Notes: generated by a model from the letters alone, not told the origin. DNA of 64,000 nt from UBA6115 sp050952935 (GCA_050952935.1 JBMNLS010000001.1:124001-188000); one strand, 5' to 3'. Positions 25,380 through 34,386 are shown, numbered from the stretch's first letter. Numbers and translations are program-made.

Positions 25380-28300
25380 TGTAGGCTTCGTTGATGGCTT
25401 TCTGGTGGTCTTTATCCACCTTACCGCCGGTGTGCAGCCTGCTGTTGACAAAATGCACGCAGAACTGGCCATTAAACTTGTTGTCAGGGATGGTATCGCC
25501 CTCCGGGTAGTTATGAGGAATGCCATAGATGGATGCCGCGAAACTGCGGCCCTTCAGCGTGATCCACACGGGACGGCGCTGATAGAGGTTCTTTTCCAGG
25601 ATTTCCTGTGCGTTTTTGACGCCATAAATCTCGCACATGGCAGCGGTATCCGCCGCGGTGAGGGGCTCAACGTCAGCGTGGTAGCCGCCGGCCCAACGCT
25701 TGACGCGAAAGGAGATCCGGGTCTTCACATCGGTGAGGATGGCAGTTTCCCCCCTGGCCCAGAAGGAATTGATGTCACCAGAATACCAGTCCACTTTTTC
25801 CACCGGATAAATGGTGGGGTTTACGGTGCCGCCGGCATCCGGGGTGTAGGTATCCTGGGGTGTGGTGTTATACAACTTGTGCTGGGTATCGTTGCCGGCG
25901 ATGCCGTCTACAAACAGCCCGGCCGCCATCTGATAATTTCGCACGGCAGTTTGGGTGGCCTGGTCATAAACGCCGATGCTGTAGCCGCTGCGCAGATAAC
26001 CCAGGCGGCTAAGCTCCCGCTGAAGCCTGGTCACGTCCTCGCCTGTGGAACCGATTGAAAGCCTGCGGTAGCTGGCAGTGGACGAACCGCCGCTGTTTTG
26101 ATTTTGGGCATCCGCTTCCGCTTTGGAGAGAATGCGGATCATGTCCCCACGGATCCAGCCGTTTACTCCTGCCGCGCGTACGGAATACCAGGTGTAGCCG
26201 CCCGTTTGCTCGGTAGCGCCCAGGAGGGTCACGATGGTGCCCTGCTTATACAGGGTAGTGAGGGTCTGGCCGCCCATGCCCGCAGTCTTGCGCAGCAGCA
26301 CTTTGTTCATGACGGTAACGGCGGTGGAGCTGAGCGTGGAGGCATCCGGTGTCAGGGTGGGCTGAACAGGGGGCGTGGTGGGCCGGCCGTTCAGGTAATC
26401 CTGATACTCCTGAGGGGTCATCATGCGCGCGGTGGAATGTAGAAGGTAAGCAGTTTTCCCCTGATAATTGATTTTAAACCAGGTTCTTCCGCCCGCGGTG
26501 ACCGTGCTCTCATAGGGGAAGACCGCGCCTGCCGCCGCGATTTGCGCCAGACTACGGCTATCCAGGCTGGGGGTCTCACGCACATTGACGCTGCTGACGA
26601 TGGTGATCACATGGCCGACAGTGACCGTGCCGTCGGTGGGCGGCGGGGTGACACCCGGCATGGTGCCGGCCAGGTAAGCGGTCACCTCTTCCGGGGTCAG
26701 CTGCCTGACGCAGTCGCCCCGCAGGTAGCCCAATTGACCGTTCACAGAGATCTGATACCAGTTGTAGCCCTTGACATTTGTCACAGGCCCCATCAGGGCA
26801 TAGACCAACCCCTTGTCCACCCGGCCCAGAATCACGGAGGAGCTAGGCGCCTGCCTTAAGTTGATGGCGGATTTAATGGTGAGGATATAACCCAGGTTGC
26901 CGGCTGAGGGATCAGGGGTGGCGGTGGGCACGGGCTTTGTGTCACCACCGGGGCCGTCAATCAGGGTGACCACATCCGAACGCACCCAGCCTCGGCCTTT
27001 GGGGCTGTCCACCTGATACCAGGTATAGCCGCTGGCCACGGTCACGGAGAAGTAGGCCAGCTCCAGATCACGATCCAGCTGGGCGATGGTACCGCCGGCT
27101 GGCGCGTTTCTCAGGTTGACACCGCCCTTGATCAGCTTCAAATAGCCAGCGGCGGAGGAGGGTGGCGGGGTGGCGGTGGGATAGCCCGGGACACCCGTGG
27201 GCTGGGGCAGGCTGCCTACAATCTCATAACAGTCAGAGCGCACATAGCCGTAAAGGTTTTGAGGCTGATAGTAGACATAGGCCCAATAATAGCCCATGTG
27301 GAAGGTGGGAGCGCTGAAATAGGGCAGCTCCGTTCCCCGCTTGGCGATGGTGGTCAGCACAGCGCCGCCGGGTGTCTGGCGCAGATTAACACCGCCCAGG
27401 GTGAGCTTCAAGGTGCCCTGTCCATCGGTGGGGGGAGCGCTGGGGGTTGGGCTGACAACCGGTCCGCTTCCCTCCTGAATGATAGTGTAGCAGTCGCTTC
27501 GCACATAACCGTTCATTCCGCTTTTGTTGTCGGTGACATGGGCCCAATAATAGCCCATGTGGTAGGTGGGGGCGCCGATATAGGGCAGCTCTGTCCCTTC
27601 GTCAAAGCGCATCAGAGAGGTGCCGCCGGGCGTTTTTCTCAGGTTGGTGCCCGGCAGGATGATGCGCAGAATGCCGCTGGTGGCAGCCGGGATGCCGGGC
27701 GTTCCGGTGACGCCGGGGCGCATATCCTGCGGCAAGGTACGATAGGCCAGCCAGGCCGCCGCTTCCCCTTCGCTGAGGATGCGGATCTGATCCTCATGGA
27801 CATAGCCCTCATAGCCCAGGGCTTTCACCCGATACCAGGGGCTGGCGATGGAGGTGGGATAATTAACAATGTCAAGCTGTGTATGAAGCGGCAACGCCGT
27901 GATGGAAATGCCATTTTCCGTCTGGCGCAGGTTGACGCCGGAAACGGCTGTCAGCGCATACCTGCCTGCCAGCGTGGATGGATAGGTGGTGCCGTCGGGC
28001 CATGTTGAAGGCGCAGGTTTTGGCGTTTCGGTAGGCACGCCCTGGGCATCGGTGTAGGCGTAGCAATCGCTGCGGATATAGCCAGAGAGATTCAGATCCG
28101 CCACATAAACAGGTTGCCACTGGTAGCCGCCAGTCCAGGAGGGATCTGAGTAATAGGGCAATACCTTGCCCTTGTCGAGCCGGGTGATGATTTTTCCTCC
28201 CAAATCACCAGGCTCATTTCTTAGGTTGGTGCCCTGAAGCGTGATGATCACATGGCCCATCGGGGGATAGCTGGGCAGGTTCCCCGGCTTGGGTGTTTCG

Positions 28301-28992
28301 GCTGCCTCCCCGGTTTGGGTGGTGTAGGCATAGCAGTCGCTGCGGATATAGCCGTATTCGTTTTTATCCTGATAGTAAACATATTGCCATTGATAGGAGC
28401 CCCGGTATACCGGATCCCCATAATAAGGCAATATTTTGCCTTTGGGAATCTGGACGAAAATCTTGCTGCTCTCCGGCTGTTCTCTCAGGTTGGTGTTGTG
28501 GAGCACCACTTTGACATAGCCCGTGGGCGCCTGCCAGGAGGGGGGTTCCGTTACCCAGGTGGAAGGCGGGTTGGTGACCTCGGCAGAGGGGTTTGTCACC
28601 ACGGGTGACACGCTGCCGCCATAAACGGAGGGCTTGGACACCAGCCAACTGGCTTCTTCTTGGGAGGTGAAGGGGCGGAAAAACCCGCCGTGGATATAGC
28701 CGATTTTGGCGGGGCTGGTAGAAAATTTGGGCGTCACCGTTTCCACCTTGTACCAGGTGGTGGCGCCGTGTACGGAGATCTCCAGAATCCTGGCGACCCA
28801 GCCCTGGGGCAGCCTGTCAATATAGTCGCTGGTACCAATGGACGGGCGGAAGTTGACATCATTCGCCAAGGTCATCCCATAGGATGAAACCGTCTCCCCC
28901 GTTGCCGGCAGCAGCGGCAGCACTAAAAACAACGCCAGCAGCATGGCGGCCAGACGCTCCAGCCTTCCGATGAACTTCTTGTTTCTATACAT
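25357..28992 (-). CDS. Large secreted SH3b-repeat and peptidoglycan-binding protein
   Basis: A 1211-residue exported protein. A signal peptide (residues 1-33, hydrophobic core ALFLVLPLLPATG) is followed by about ten SH3b-like repeats, each with a NLRxxP motif and many ending in GYxRSDCY. The repeats are joined by Pro/Thr/Ser linkers. A peptidoglycan-binding domain (LSIGSTGEDVTRLQRELSRL) spans about residues 1000-1065. A C-terminal domain of about 150 residues contains NKFNGQFCVHFVNSRLHTG, which I know only as a conserved firmicute domain of uncertain role. It probably binds or remodels the cell wall. The promoter at 29053-29081 reads into it. Confidence 0.88.
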   Translation of the reverse strand: MYRNKKFIGRLERLAAMLLALFLVLPLLPATGETVSSYGMTLANDVNFRPSIGTSDYIDRLPQGWVARILEISVHGATTWYKVETVTPKFSTSPAKIGYIHGGFFRPFTSQEEASWLVSKPSVYGGSVSPVVTNPSAEVTNPPSTWVTEPPSWQAPTGYVKVVLHNTNLREQPESSKIFVQIPKGKILPYYGDPVYRGSYQWQYVYYQDKNEYGYIRSDCYAYTTQTGEAAETPKPGNLPSYPPMGHVIITLQGTNLRNEPGDLGGKIITRLDKGKVLPYYSDPSWTGGYQWQPVYVADLNLSGYIRSDCYAYTDAQGVPTETPKPAPSTWPDGTTYPSTLAGRYALTAVSGVNLRQTENGISITALPLHTQLDIVNYPTSIASPWYRVKALGYEGYVHEDQIRILSEGEAAAWLAYRTLPQDMRPGVTGTPGIPAATSGILRIILPGTNLRKTPGGTSLMRFDEGTELPYIGAPTYHMGYYWAHVTDNKSGMNGYVRSDCYTIIQEGSGPVVSPTPSAPPTDGQGTLKLTLGGVNLRQTPGGAVLTTIAKRGTELPYFSAPTFHMGYYWAYVYYQPQNLYGYVRSDCYEIVGSLPQPTGVPGYPTATPPPSSAAGYLKLIKGGVNLRNAPAGGTIAQLDRDLELAYFSVTVASGYTWYQVDSPKGRGWVRSDVVTLIDGPGGDTKPVPTATPDPSAGNLGYILTIKSAINLRQAPSSSVILGRVDKGLVYALMGPVTNVKGYNWYQISVNGQLGYLRGDCVRQLTPEEVTAYLAGTMPGVTPPPTDGTVTVGHVITIVSSVNVRETPSLDSRSLAQIAAAGAVFPYESTVTAGGRTWFKINYQGKTAYLLHSTARMMTPQEYQDYLNGRPTTPPVQPTLTPDASTLSSTAVTVMNKVLLRKTAGMGGQTLTTLYKQGTIVTLLGATEQTGGYTWYSVRAAGVNGWIRGDMIRILSKAEADAQNQNSGGSSTASYRRLSIGSTGEDVTRLQRELSRLGYLRSGYSIGVYDQATQTAVRNYQMAAGLFVDGIAGNDTQHKLYNTTPQDTYTPDAGGTVNPTIYPVEKVDWYSGDINSFWARGETAILTDVKTRISFRVKRWAGGYHADVEPLTAADTAAMCEIYGVKNAQEILEKNLYQRRPVWITLKGRSFAASIYGIPHNYPEGDTIPDNKFNGQFCVHFVNSRLHTGGKVDKDHQKAINEAYNAAPSRK

Positions 28993-29052
28993 ATACGCAC
29001 CCGTTCCTTCCCAAATTCAAGCCTTTATAAAGGCACACGATACTTGCGTATC

Positions 29053-29081
29053 ATTCTATTACAAATTCATTACATGGTCAA
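29053..29081 (-). promoter_or_regulatory. Sigma-A-type promoter of the SH3b gene
   Basis: On the minus strand, TTGACC and TAGAAT are separated by exactly 17 bases. An inverted repeat GATAC-N4-GTATC lies just downstream, near 29039-29052, and might be an operator. Confidence 0.6.
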
Positions 29082-29121
29082 GCATTTCTCCGCAATTAAC
29101 GGGGGTTTAATGCTCTCGTCC

Positions 29122-29150
29122 TTGCCAAGGCGGATTTTGAGCTATATAAT
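29122..29150 (+). promoter_or_regulatory. Sigma-A-type promoter of the phosphoglucomutase gene
   Basis: TTGCCA and TATAAT are spaced 17 bases apart, ending 38 bases before the gene's start codon. It is divergent from the SH3b promoter. Confidence 0.7.
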
Positions 29151-29188
29151 GACGTAAAATGGTAATATTCGGCAAGGAGGTTTTTCCT

Positions 29189-30910
29189 ATGGATGTTAAA
29201 AAAGCCTATCAGGACTGGTTAAGCTGGTTTTTTTCAGATGCGAAGATCGTGGAGGAGCTAACTGAGATTGAAAACGACCCCAAAGCCATTGAGGACCGTT
29301 TTTACCGCGACCTGGCCTTTGGCACCGCCGGGATGCGGGGCGTGATCGGGGCCGGCCCCAACCGCATGAACCGCTACACCGTGAGGCGGGCGGCGGCAGG
29401 GCTGGCGGATTATCTGCGCCTGGACGCGGGGCAGCCTGAGGGTCCGGTGGCCATCGCCTATGATTCCAGGCTGTACAGCGATGTTTTCGCCAAGGAAACC
29501 GCGCTGGTCCTGGCGGCCAGGGGTGTTAAGGCCCTGCTGTTTGACAGCCTTCGCCCGGTGCCAGTGCTGTCCTTTGCGGTCAGGCACCTGGGCACGGCGG
29601 CGGGGGTGGTCATCACCGCCAGCCACAACCCGCCGGAATACAATGGCTTTAAGGCATACGGGCCGGACGGCGCCCAGCTGTCTCCGGAGGCTGCCCAGGG
29701 GGTGACCGGCCGCATGGCGGCCCTCAGCTATGACCAGTGCCTCCCCATGGATGAAAAGGAAGCGCTGGAAAAGGGCTTGCTTCAATACATCGGCGAAAAA
29801 GAGGTGGACGCCGATTATACCGAGATGGTGCTGTCCCTGCAGGTGAGGCCCGACATTGTGCGCCAGGTGGGCCCCAGGCTGAGCATCGTGTTTACCCCGC
29901 TTCACGGCTCCGGCAACCTGCCCGTGCGCCGGGTGCTCAGGGAGGCGGGTTTTGAGAAAGTCACCGTGGTGCCTGAGCAGGAGCTGCCTGATCCGGCCTT
30001 CTCCACCGTCAAAGCCCCCAACCCGGAGAATCCGGACGCCTTCACCCTGGCCATCCCCCTGGCTGAGAAGGTGGGCGCCACGGTCATCATCGGCACCGAT
30101 CCTGACTGTGACCGCCTGGGCGTGTGCGTAAAAGACAGCCAGGGCGTGTTCCGCACCCTCACCGGCAACCAGATCGGCTGTCTGATGCTCTACCATATCC
30201 TCAGCGAAAAGCAAAAAGCGGGCACCCTGCCGGGAAACCCCGCCTGTGTGAAATCCATCGTATCCACGCAAATGGCCGACGTCATCTGCGACAGCTTTGG
30301 CGCCAAGCTTTTCAGCGTGCTCACCGGCTTTAAGTTCATCGGTGAAAAAATGCAGGAGTTTGAGGAGACCGGGGCGTACACCTTCCAGTTTGGCTTTGAG
30401 GAATCCTTCGGCTACCTTTCCTCTACCCGGGTGAGGGATAAGGACGCGGTGAACGCGGCGCTGCTGGTGGCTGAAGCCGCCTGCATGTGCCTGAATGAAG
30501 GCATCACCCTTTATGACCGATTGCAGGAAATCTACAAGCGCTACGGTTATTTTGTGGAAACCGTGGTGTCCAACACCTACCCCGGCAAGGAAGGGGCTGA
30601 GCGGATGGTGCAGATCATGAAATCCCTGCGGGAAAACCCGCCCGCTGAAATCGGCGGCAGCCGGGTCGTTGCCCTGAGGGACTACCTGAAGGGCGTCAGA
30701 ACCCAAAACGGCCAGGCCGAGCAGCTGGATACCACCCCTTCCGACGTGCTTTATTTTGAGCTGGAGGGCGGGCACTGGCTGTGCGCCAGGCCCAGCGGCA
30801 CCGAGCCCAAGATCAAGTTCTACGCCGGGGCCAGCCACCCTGAAAGCATGGAAAAAGCCCAGGCCATGGCCGATCAATTAATGGCGGGCATCCGGGCTTT
30901 GGCGGAGTGA
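29189..30910 (+). CDS. Phosphoglucomutase/phosphomannomutase family enzyme
   Basis: A 573-residue alpha-D-phosphohexomutase that interconverts glucose-1-phosphate and glucose-6-phosphate, or a related sugar phosphate. It has FGTAGMRGVIG near the N-terminus, the phosphoserine loop ITASHNPPEYNGFKAYG near residue 135, the metal loop GTDPDCDRLGV near residue 300, GFEESFGY, and RPSGTEPKIKFY near the C-terminus. The start at 29189 has AAGGAGG eight bases upstream; the upstream ATG at 29159 precedes that site. It could process glucose-1-phosphate released by the GH65 enzyme. PgcA-type enzymes are the closest in length. Confidence 0.93.
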   Translation: MDVKKAYQDWLSWFFSDAKIVEELTEIENDPKAIEDRFYRDLAFGTAGMRGVIGAGPNRMNRYTVRRAAAGLADYLRLDAGQPEGPVAIAYDSRLYSDVFAKETALVLAARGVKALLFDSLRPVPVLSFAVRHLGTAAGVVITASHNPPEYNGFKAYGPDGAQLSPEAAQGVTGRMAALSYDQCLPMDEKEALEKGLLQYIGEKEVDADYTEMVLSLQVRPDIVRQVGPRLSIVFTPLHGSGNLPVRRVLREAGFEKVTVVPEQELPDPAFSTVKAPNPENPDAFTLAIPLAEKVGATVIIGTDPDCDRLGVCVKDSQGVFRTLTGNQIGCLMLYHILSEKQKAGTLPGNPACVKSIVSTQMADVICDSFGAKLFSVLTGFKFIGEKMQEFEETGAYTFQFGFEESFGYLSSTRVRDKDAVNAALLVAEAACMCLNEGITLYDRLQEIYKRYGYFVETVVSNTYPGKEGAERMVQIMKSLRENPPAEIGGSRVVALRDYLKGVRTQNGQAEQLDTTPSDVLYFELEGGHWLCARPSGTEPKIKFYAGASHPESMEKAQAMADQLMAGIRALAE

Positions 30911-30920
30911 TTACCGGGTT

Positions 30921-31928
30921 TTATTCCCGCTCCTCTTTTTCTAAATTCAGCCATGCGCAGTCCTCCGGTGTCAGGCTGATGTCAGCCGCGGCGAGGTTGG
31001 AGCGCATTCTCTCAGCGCTGGCGGTGCTGATCACAGGGTAGACATCCAAGGGCTGACAGAGCATCCAGGCCAGGGCGATCCGGGAAACCGGAACGCCCTT
31101 TTCCTTTGCGATCACCTCAGCCCGCGCCAGGCGGCGCAGGTTGCCATCATCCACATAGCCCTTGAGGGCGTGTTCGTCCAGCAGCGTGCTGATCTTATCC
31201 CGCTCATGGCTTTGGAAGCGCCCGGAAAACAGCCCCCGGGCCAGGCTGGAGTAGGCGAAGATGGGCATCCCCTGCTCCCTGAACCATGCCCTGTCCTCTT
31301 TATATTCAGGGCCCGCGATGGTCTGGCAGCCACCGCCCCACACATCGGTCAGCTGCAGGGCCAGGCCAAAATGGGGGCTGTTGACGGCAAAGGGGGTGAG
31401 CTGATGCTTTTGCGCGTAGGCGTTGGCCTCCCGGATGCGGGCAAGCGTCCAGTTGGACACGCCGATAATATCCACCTTGCCCTCCGCCACCAGGCTGTGC
31501 AGCGCCTCCATGATGGGGCCAACGGGCCTGGTTTCGTCATCCCGGTGCAGCAGGTAGATCTCCAGCTTCTTTTTGCCCAGCTTGGCCAGGGAATCATGGG
31601 CGTCTGACAAAATGTCATAGGGGGTGACCCGGTTGCGCCAGGCGTTGAAGTGCGCCCCCTTGGTGAGGATGTTGACCTCATCATGCAGCCCCCGGGCGGC
31701 CAGCCATTCGCCCACCGGCTCCTCCCCGTAGTGGTTGGAGCAGTCCAGGGTGTTGATGCCCATGGCGTATACTTCATCCAGCAGCTTGAAAGCGTTTTCC
31801 AGCGCCGCTTCAAACCCCGGCTCCTGCCCGTGCAGCGAGCGGGTGGCGCTGAAAAACACCTCATGCGCCGTGCCAAAAACAAAGCGGGATACCGGGCGGG
31901 CAAGGTTTGCGATCTGTCCGTATTTCAT
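30921..31928 (-). CDS. Aldo/keto reductase
   Basis: A 335-residue (beta/alpha)8 NADPH-dependent oxidoreductase. The catalytic set is present: Asp and Tyr in LDCSNHYGEEP, Lys in ILTKGAHF and His in YLLHRDD. The cofactor end SRIALAWMLCQPLDVYPVIS matches the family. It has a Gly-Asn-like insert around GGGCQTIAGPEYK. It lies nine bases after the HAD gene stop and converges on the phosphoglucomutase gene with only ten bases between stops. Substrate unknown. Confidence 0.9.
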   Translation of the reverse strand: MKYGQIANLARPVSRFVFGTAHEVFFSATRSLHGQEPGFEAALENAFKLLDEVYAMGINTLDCSNHYGEEPVGEWLAARGLHDEVNILTKGAHFNAWRNRVTPYDILSDAHDSLAKLGKKKLEIYLLHRDDETRPVGPIMEALHSLVAEGKVDIIGVSNWTLARIREANAYAQKHQLTPFAVNSPHFGLALQLTDVWGGGCQTIAGPEYKEDRAWFREQGMPIFAYSSLARGLFSGRFQSHERDKISTLLDEHALKGYVDDGNLRRLARAEVIAKEKGVPVSRIALAWMLCQPLDVYPVISTASAERMRSNLAAADISLTPEDCAWLNLEKEERE

Positions 31929-31937
31929 GGTGATTCC

Positions 31938-32576
31938 TTATTCTTTTTCTTCTTTAAGCAGCGCCTGGGCAAGGTCGGTCAGGCTGGAGAAGACCTGCTC
32001 CGCGCTGGCGGCGGGCAGGTAGCCGTCCGGATCAAACAGGGCGCTGGCGATGCCCGCGTTTTTGGCGGCGTTCAAATCAATGTTCCGGTCGCCCACCATC
32101 ACACAGTCCGCAGGGTTCAGGTTATGCTGCTGGCACAGCCACAACAGGGCGTCGGGGGCGGGCTTGTCGGGGAAGCCGGCCTCCCAGGTGATGAAATCCT
32201 TGAACAGGGGGATTAACGCATCCCGCTCCAGCGCGTCCACCGCCTGATGGTTGCGGTGGGTGTAGAGGTAGTTGTCGCCCCCGGCGTCAACCACCATCTG
32301 AAGCGCCTCCCGGCAGCCGGGATAGGGAACAAAATCCTGAATACCCTTTTCCCCGGCGTGGACGAAATAGCGGGCCAGCAGCTCCTCCACCCTGTCTTGC
32401 CCGGCGATCTCCACAAAAGCGCCCCGCAGGGTGCTTTTGGCCATGCGGGTCAGGTCCTCCTCAGGGGGGCGGGGGATGTCCATTTCCGCAAGCGCCAGCG
32501 CGGTCGAGGCCACGATGCTGTGATAGGTATCGTAGAGGGTGCCGTCAAAATCCCAGATAAAATGCTTGAATGCCAT
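31938..32576 (-). CDS. HAD family hydrolase (phosphoglycolate phosphatase-like)
   Basis: A 212-residue haloacid dehalogenase-type phosphatase. Motif I is WDFDGTLYDT with both Asp residues, motif II is YTHRN, and motif IV is MVGDRNIDLNAAKNAG. The helical cap lies at about residues 18-85. The start follows GGAGGAG inside the end of mscL, one base after its stop. It belongs to an mscL-HAD-aldo/keto reductase transcript. The substrate is likely a small phosphorylated metabolite. Confidence 0.9.
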   Translation of the reverse strand: MAFKHFIWDFDGTLYDTYHSIVASTALALAEMDIPRPPEEDLTRMAKSTLRGAFVEIAGQDRVEELLARYFVHAGEKGIQDFVPYPGCREALQMVVDAGGDNYLYTHRNHQAVDALERDALIPLFKDFITWEAGFPDKPAPDALLWLCQQHNLNPADCVMVGDRNIDLNAAKNAGIASALFDPDGYLPAASAEQVFSSLTDLAQALLKEEKE

Positions 32577-33032
32577 TTACTCCTCCGTGATGTCGCTGGT
32601 GCAGTGGGGGCAGCGGGTGGCGCCATCGGCCACGGTTTCCAGGCAGAAGGGACACTTGCGCTCAACAGGCGCCGGGACGGCCGCTTCTTTTTTCTTAAAG
32701 GCGTTCATCAGCTTCACAAACAGGAAGATGCCCAGCGCGATGATAAAAAAGTCAATGACGGTCTGGACGAACATGCCGTAGTTGAGGGTGGATACCCCCG
32801 CTTCCTTCGCCGCGTCAATCGAGGGATAGACCACATCCCCGCCGCCTAACTGCAGGAATAGCCCGGACACATTGCGCCCGCCGGTCAGCAGGGTCAAAAC
32901 CGGCATCAACAGGTCGTTCACCAGGGAGCTGACGATTTTGCCAAAAGCCCCGCCGATGACCACCGCCACCGCCAGGTCGATCACATTGCCTTTGATGGCA
33001 AAGGCTTTGAATTCCTCCCAGAATTTTTTCAT
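32577..33032 (-). CDS. mscL: Large-conductance mechanosensitive channel with C-terminal zinc ribbon
   Basis: A 151-residue MscL, the pressure-release channel of the cell membrane. The N-terminal helix and first membrane segment (FKAFAIKGNVIDLAVAVVIG) are classical, and the second segment lies near residues 85-110. The C-terminus is unusual: after KKKEAAVPAPVERK it has CPFC-x10-CPHC, a two-knuckle zinc ribbon, where typical MscL ends in a short helix bundle. The ATG is preceded by AAAGGCGGA. First gene of its transcript. Confidence 0.95.
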   Translation of the reverse strand: MKKFWEEFKAFAIKGNVIDLAVAVVIGGAFGKIVSSLVNDLLMPVLTLLTGGRNVSGLFLQLGGGDVVYPSIDAAKEAGVSTLNYGMFVQTVIDFFIIALGIFLFVKLMNAFKKKEAAVPAPVERKCPFCLETVADGATRCPHCTSDITEE

Positions 33033-33104
33033 GATTTTAAGTTCCGCCTTTCGCTTTTGCGCTGCATGGACGGCTTTGTAGAGCAGGTCCTTTGCCGCAT
33101 TCTT

Positions 33105-33132
33105 ATTCTACCACAGATCATGGCCGGCTCAA
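33105..33132 (-). promoter_or_regulatory. Possible promoter of mscL
   Basis: On the minus strand TTGAGC and TAGAAT are 16 bases apart, about 70 bases upstream of the mscL start. Confidence 0.45.
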
Positions 33133-33261
33133 AAAGAATATTTGTTTTATATTGATACCGTCTGGCTGTTCATGCCCGGATCTGTTGGCGATCAAACTGT
33201 TCTTTTTCTGTACATTTTTATGGGGACATTATAGGGCTTGATGTTTTTATCTGAACACTAA

Positions 33262-33290
33262 TTGACATTGTTTTGACATTTCGATAAAAT
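33262..33290 (+). promoter_or_regulatory. Consensus promoter of the first dehydrogenase operon
   Basis: A perfect TTGACA -35 and a TAAAAT -10 with 17-base spacing, about 120 bases upstream of the first E1alpha gene. A second TTGACA at 33273-33278 overlaps the spacer but is too close to the -10. It is the strongest promoter-like signal in the window. The rest of the 378-base gap holds no gene that I can see. Confidence 0.75.
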
Positions 33291-33301
33291 ACTACGGTAG
33301 C

Positions 33302-33335
33302 AATCGCTTTTGTATTGCACGATACATAAGCGATT
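33302..33335 (+). promoter_or_regulatory. 34-bp near-palindromic operator downstream of the promoter
   Basis: Two 17-base half-sites agree at 14 positions. The outer arms are AATCGCTT (33302-33309) and AAGCGATT (33328-33335); the inner arms are TGTAT and ATACA. It starts about 12 bases after the -10, where bound protein would block transcription. The TGTAT/ATACA core resembles sites of GntR-family regulators. No regulator gene lies within the operon. Confidence 0.55.
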
Positions 33336-33410
33336 TTATACATGGGTATAACAAATAGTGTAGTGACTAAACCGAACAATCAATAAAATACAGGAGGCAG
33401 AAAGCTTAGC

Positions 33411-34385
33411 ATGATGAACTATGAACCAAGTCTGTTGAAAAAGCTGTACCGCAATTACCTGGCGCTGCGGGAGGCCGAAAAGCTGATGGTGGAGATCTAC
33501 TACACCGGCAAGGTGCCGGGCCACATCCACTCCGGCGAAGGTGAAGAGGCCACCCTGGCGGCGGTGCTTGAACTGATGCGGGAGGGGGACTATTTCTCCG
33601 GTCACCACCGGGTGCTGGCGTCCACCTACCTGACGGGCGTGCCCTTCCGGGAGATTTTTGCCGAAATCATGGGCAAGCGCACCGGCACTGCCCGGGGCGT
33701 AAGCGGCTGCAACCACACCTGTGATTTGCGCAAGGGCGGCCTGGGCACCTCCAGCTCTCTTGGATGTGACACAGGTGTTGCCGTGGGCGCTGCCTACACC
33801 TGTAAGCTCCGGGGCGACGGGAGCCTGGCCATCAAGGAATATGGCGACGCCACCTCCAGCCGCGGCCCCGTGCATGAGGGCATGGTGCTGGCCGCCTCCT
33901 GGGGGCTGCCGGTGCTGTTTGTCAGCACTTACAACACCTTTGGCATCTCGGGCGACTCCCGTGAGCTGCTGCCCACCGCCCACCCCACGGCCGACCGGGC
34001 CCAGGGCTATGGCATGCCTTCCGAGGTGGCTCAGGGCAACGACATTCTTGAAATCTATGAAAAAGCCAAGAAGCTGATGGACTATATCCGGGAAACCGGA
34101 AAGCCTGCCGTGCTGGAAACGGTGAACTATCGCTGGCGCGGCCACTTTGAGGGCGATCAGTGCGCCTACCGGGATGAAAAGGAAGCCGAGGAAGCCCGGA
34201 AGAAGGACGGCCTGGCCAAGTTTGAAAAAGATTTGCTGGCCAACAAGATCATGACGAAAAAAGAAGTCGAAGCGATGAAGAAGGAAATCGCGGATGAGCT
34301 GGCGGACGCGGTGAAGTTTGCCGAGGAAAGCCCGGCTCCCACCATGGACGATGTCTACACGATGATGCTGGCGGAGGAGAATTAA
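33411..34385 (+). CDS. 2-oxoacid/acetoin dehydrogenase-type E1 alpha subunit, divergent
   Basis: A 324-residue thiamine-diphosphate E1alpha-like subunit. It aligns throughout with the second E1alpha in this window, including GEGEEAT for GQEAT and WGLPVLFV for WDLPVIYL. The cofactor motif is altered: the usual GDG is GDA (residues 145-147) and the usual NN is YN (residues 174-175). The HRGHG loop is HRVLAS and GGSMH is SGCNH. It is still intact and first in an operon with a matching E1beta and E2. It may bind thiamine diphosphate atypically or act on a different 2-oxo compound. GGAGG lies before the start. Confidence 0.82.
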   Translation: MMNYEPSLLKKLYRNYLALREAEKLMVEIYYTGKVPGHIHSGEGEEATLAAVLELMREGDYFSGHHRVLASTYLTGVPFREIFAEIMGKRTGTARGVSGCNHTCDLRKGGLGTSSSLGCDTGVAVGAAYTCKLRGDGSLAIKEYGDATSSRGPVHEGMVLAASWGLPVLFVSTYNTFGISGDSRELLPTAHPTADRAQGYGMPSEVAQGNDILEIYEKAKKLMDYIRETGKPAVLETVNYRWRGHFEGDQCAYRDEKEAEEARKKDGLAKFEKDLLANKIMTKKEVEAMKKEIADELADAVKFAEESPAPTMDDVYTMMLAEEN

Positions 34386-34386
34386 G

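Noticed and set aside
25357..28992. Repeated sequence that might be read as a CRISPR or satellite array
   Set aside because: The repeats are long, irregular and in frame; they encode SH3b domains.
29258..30877. A 539-codon open frame on the minus strand, opposite the phosphoglucomutase gene
   Set aside because: It is an artefact of GC-rich codon use in the real gene; the translation is rich in His, Gly and Arg with no family motif, and there is no ribosome-binding site.
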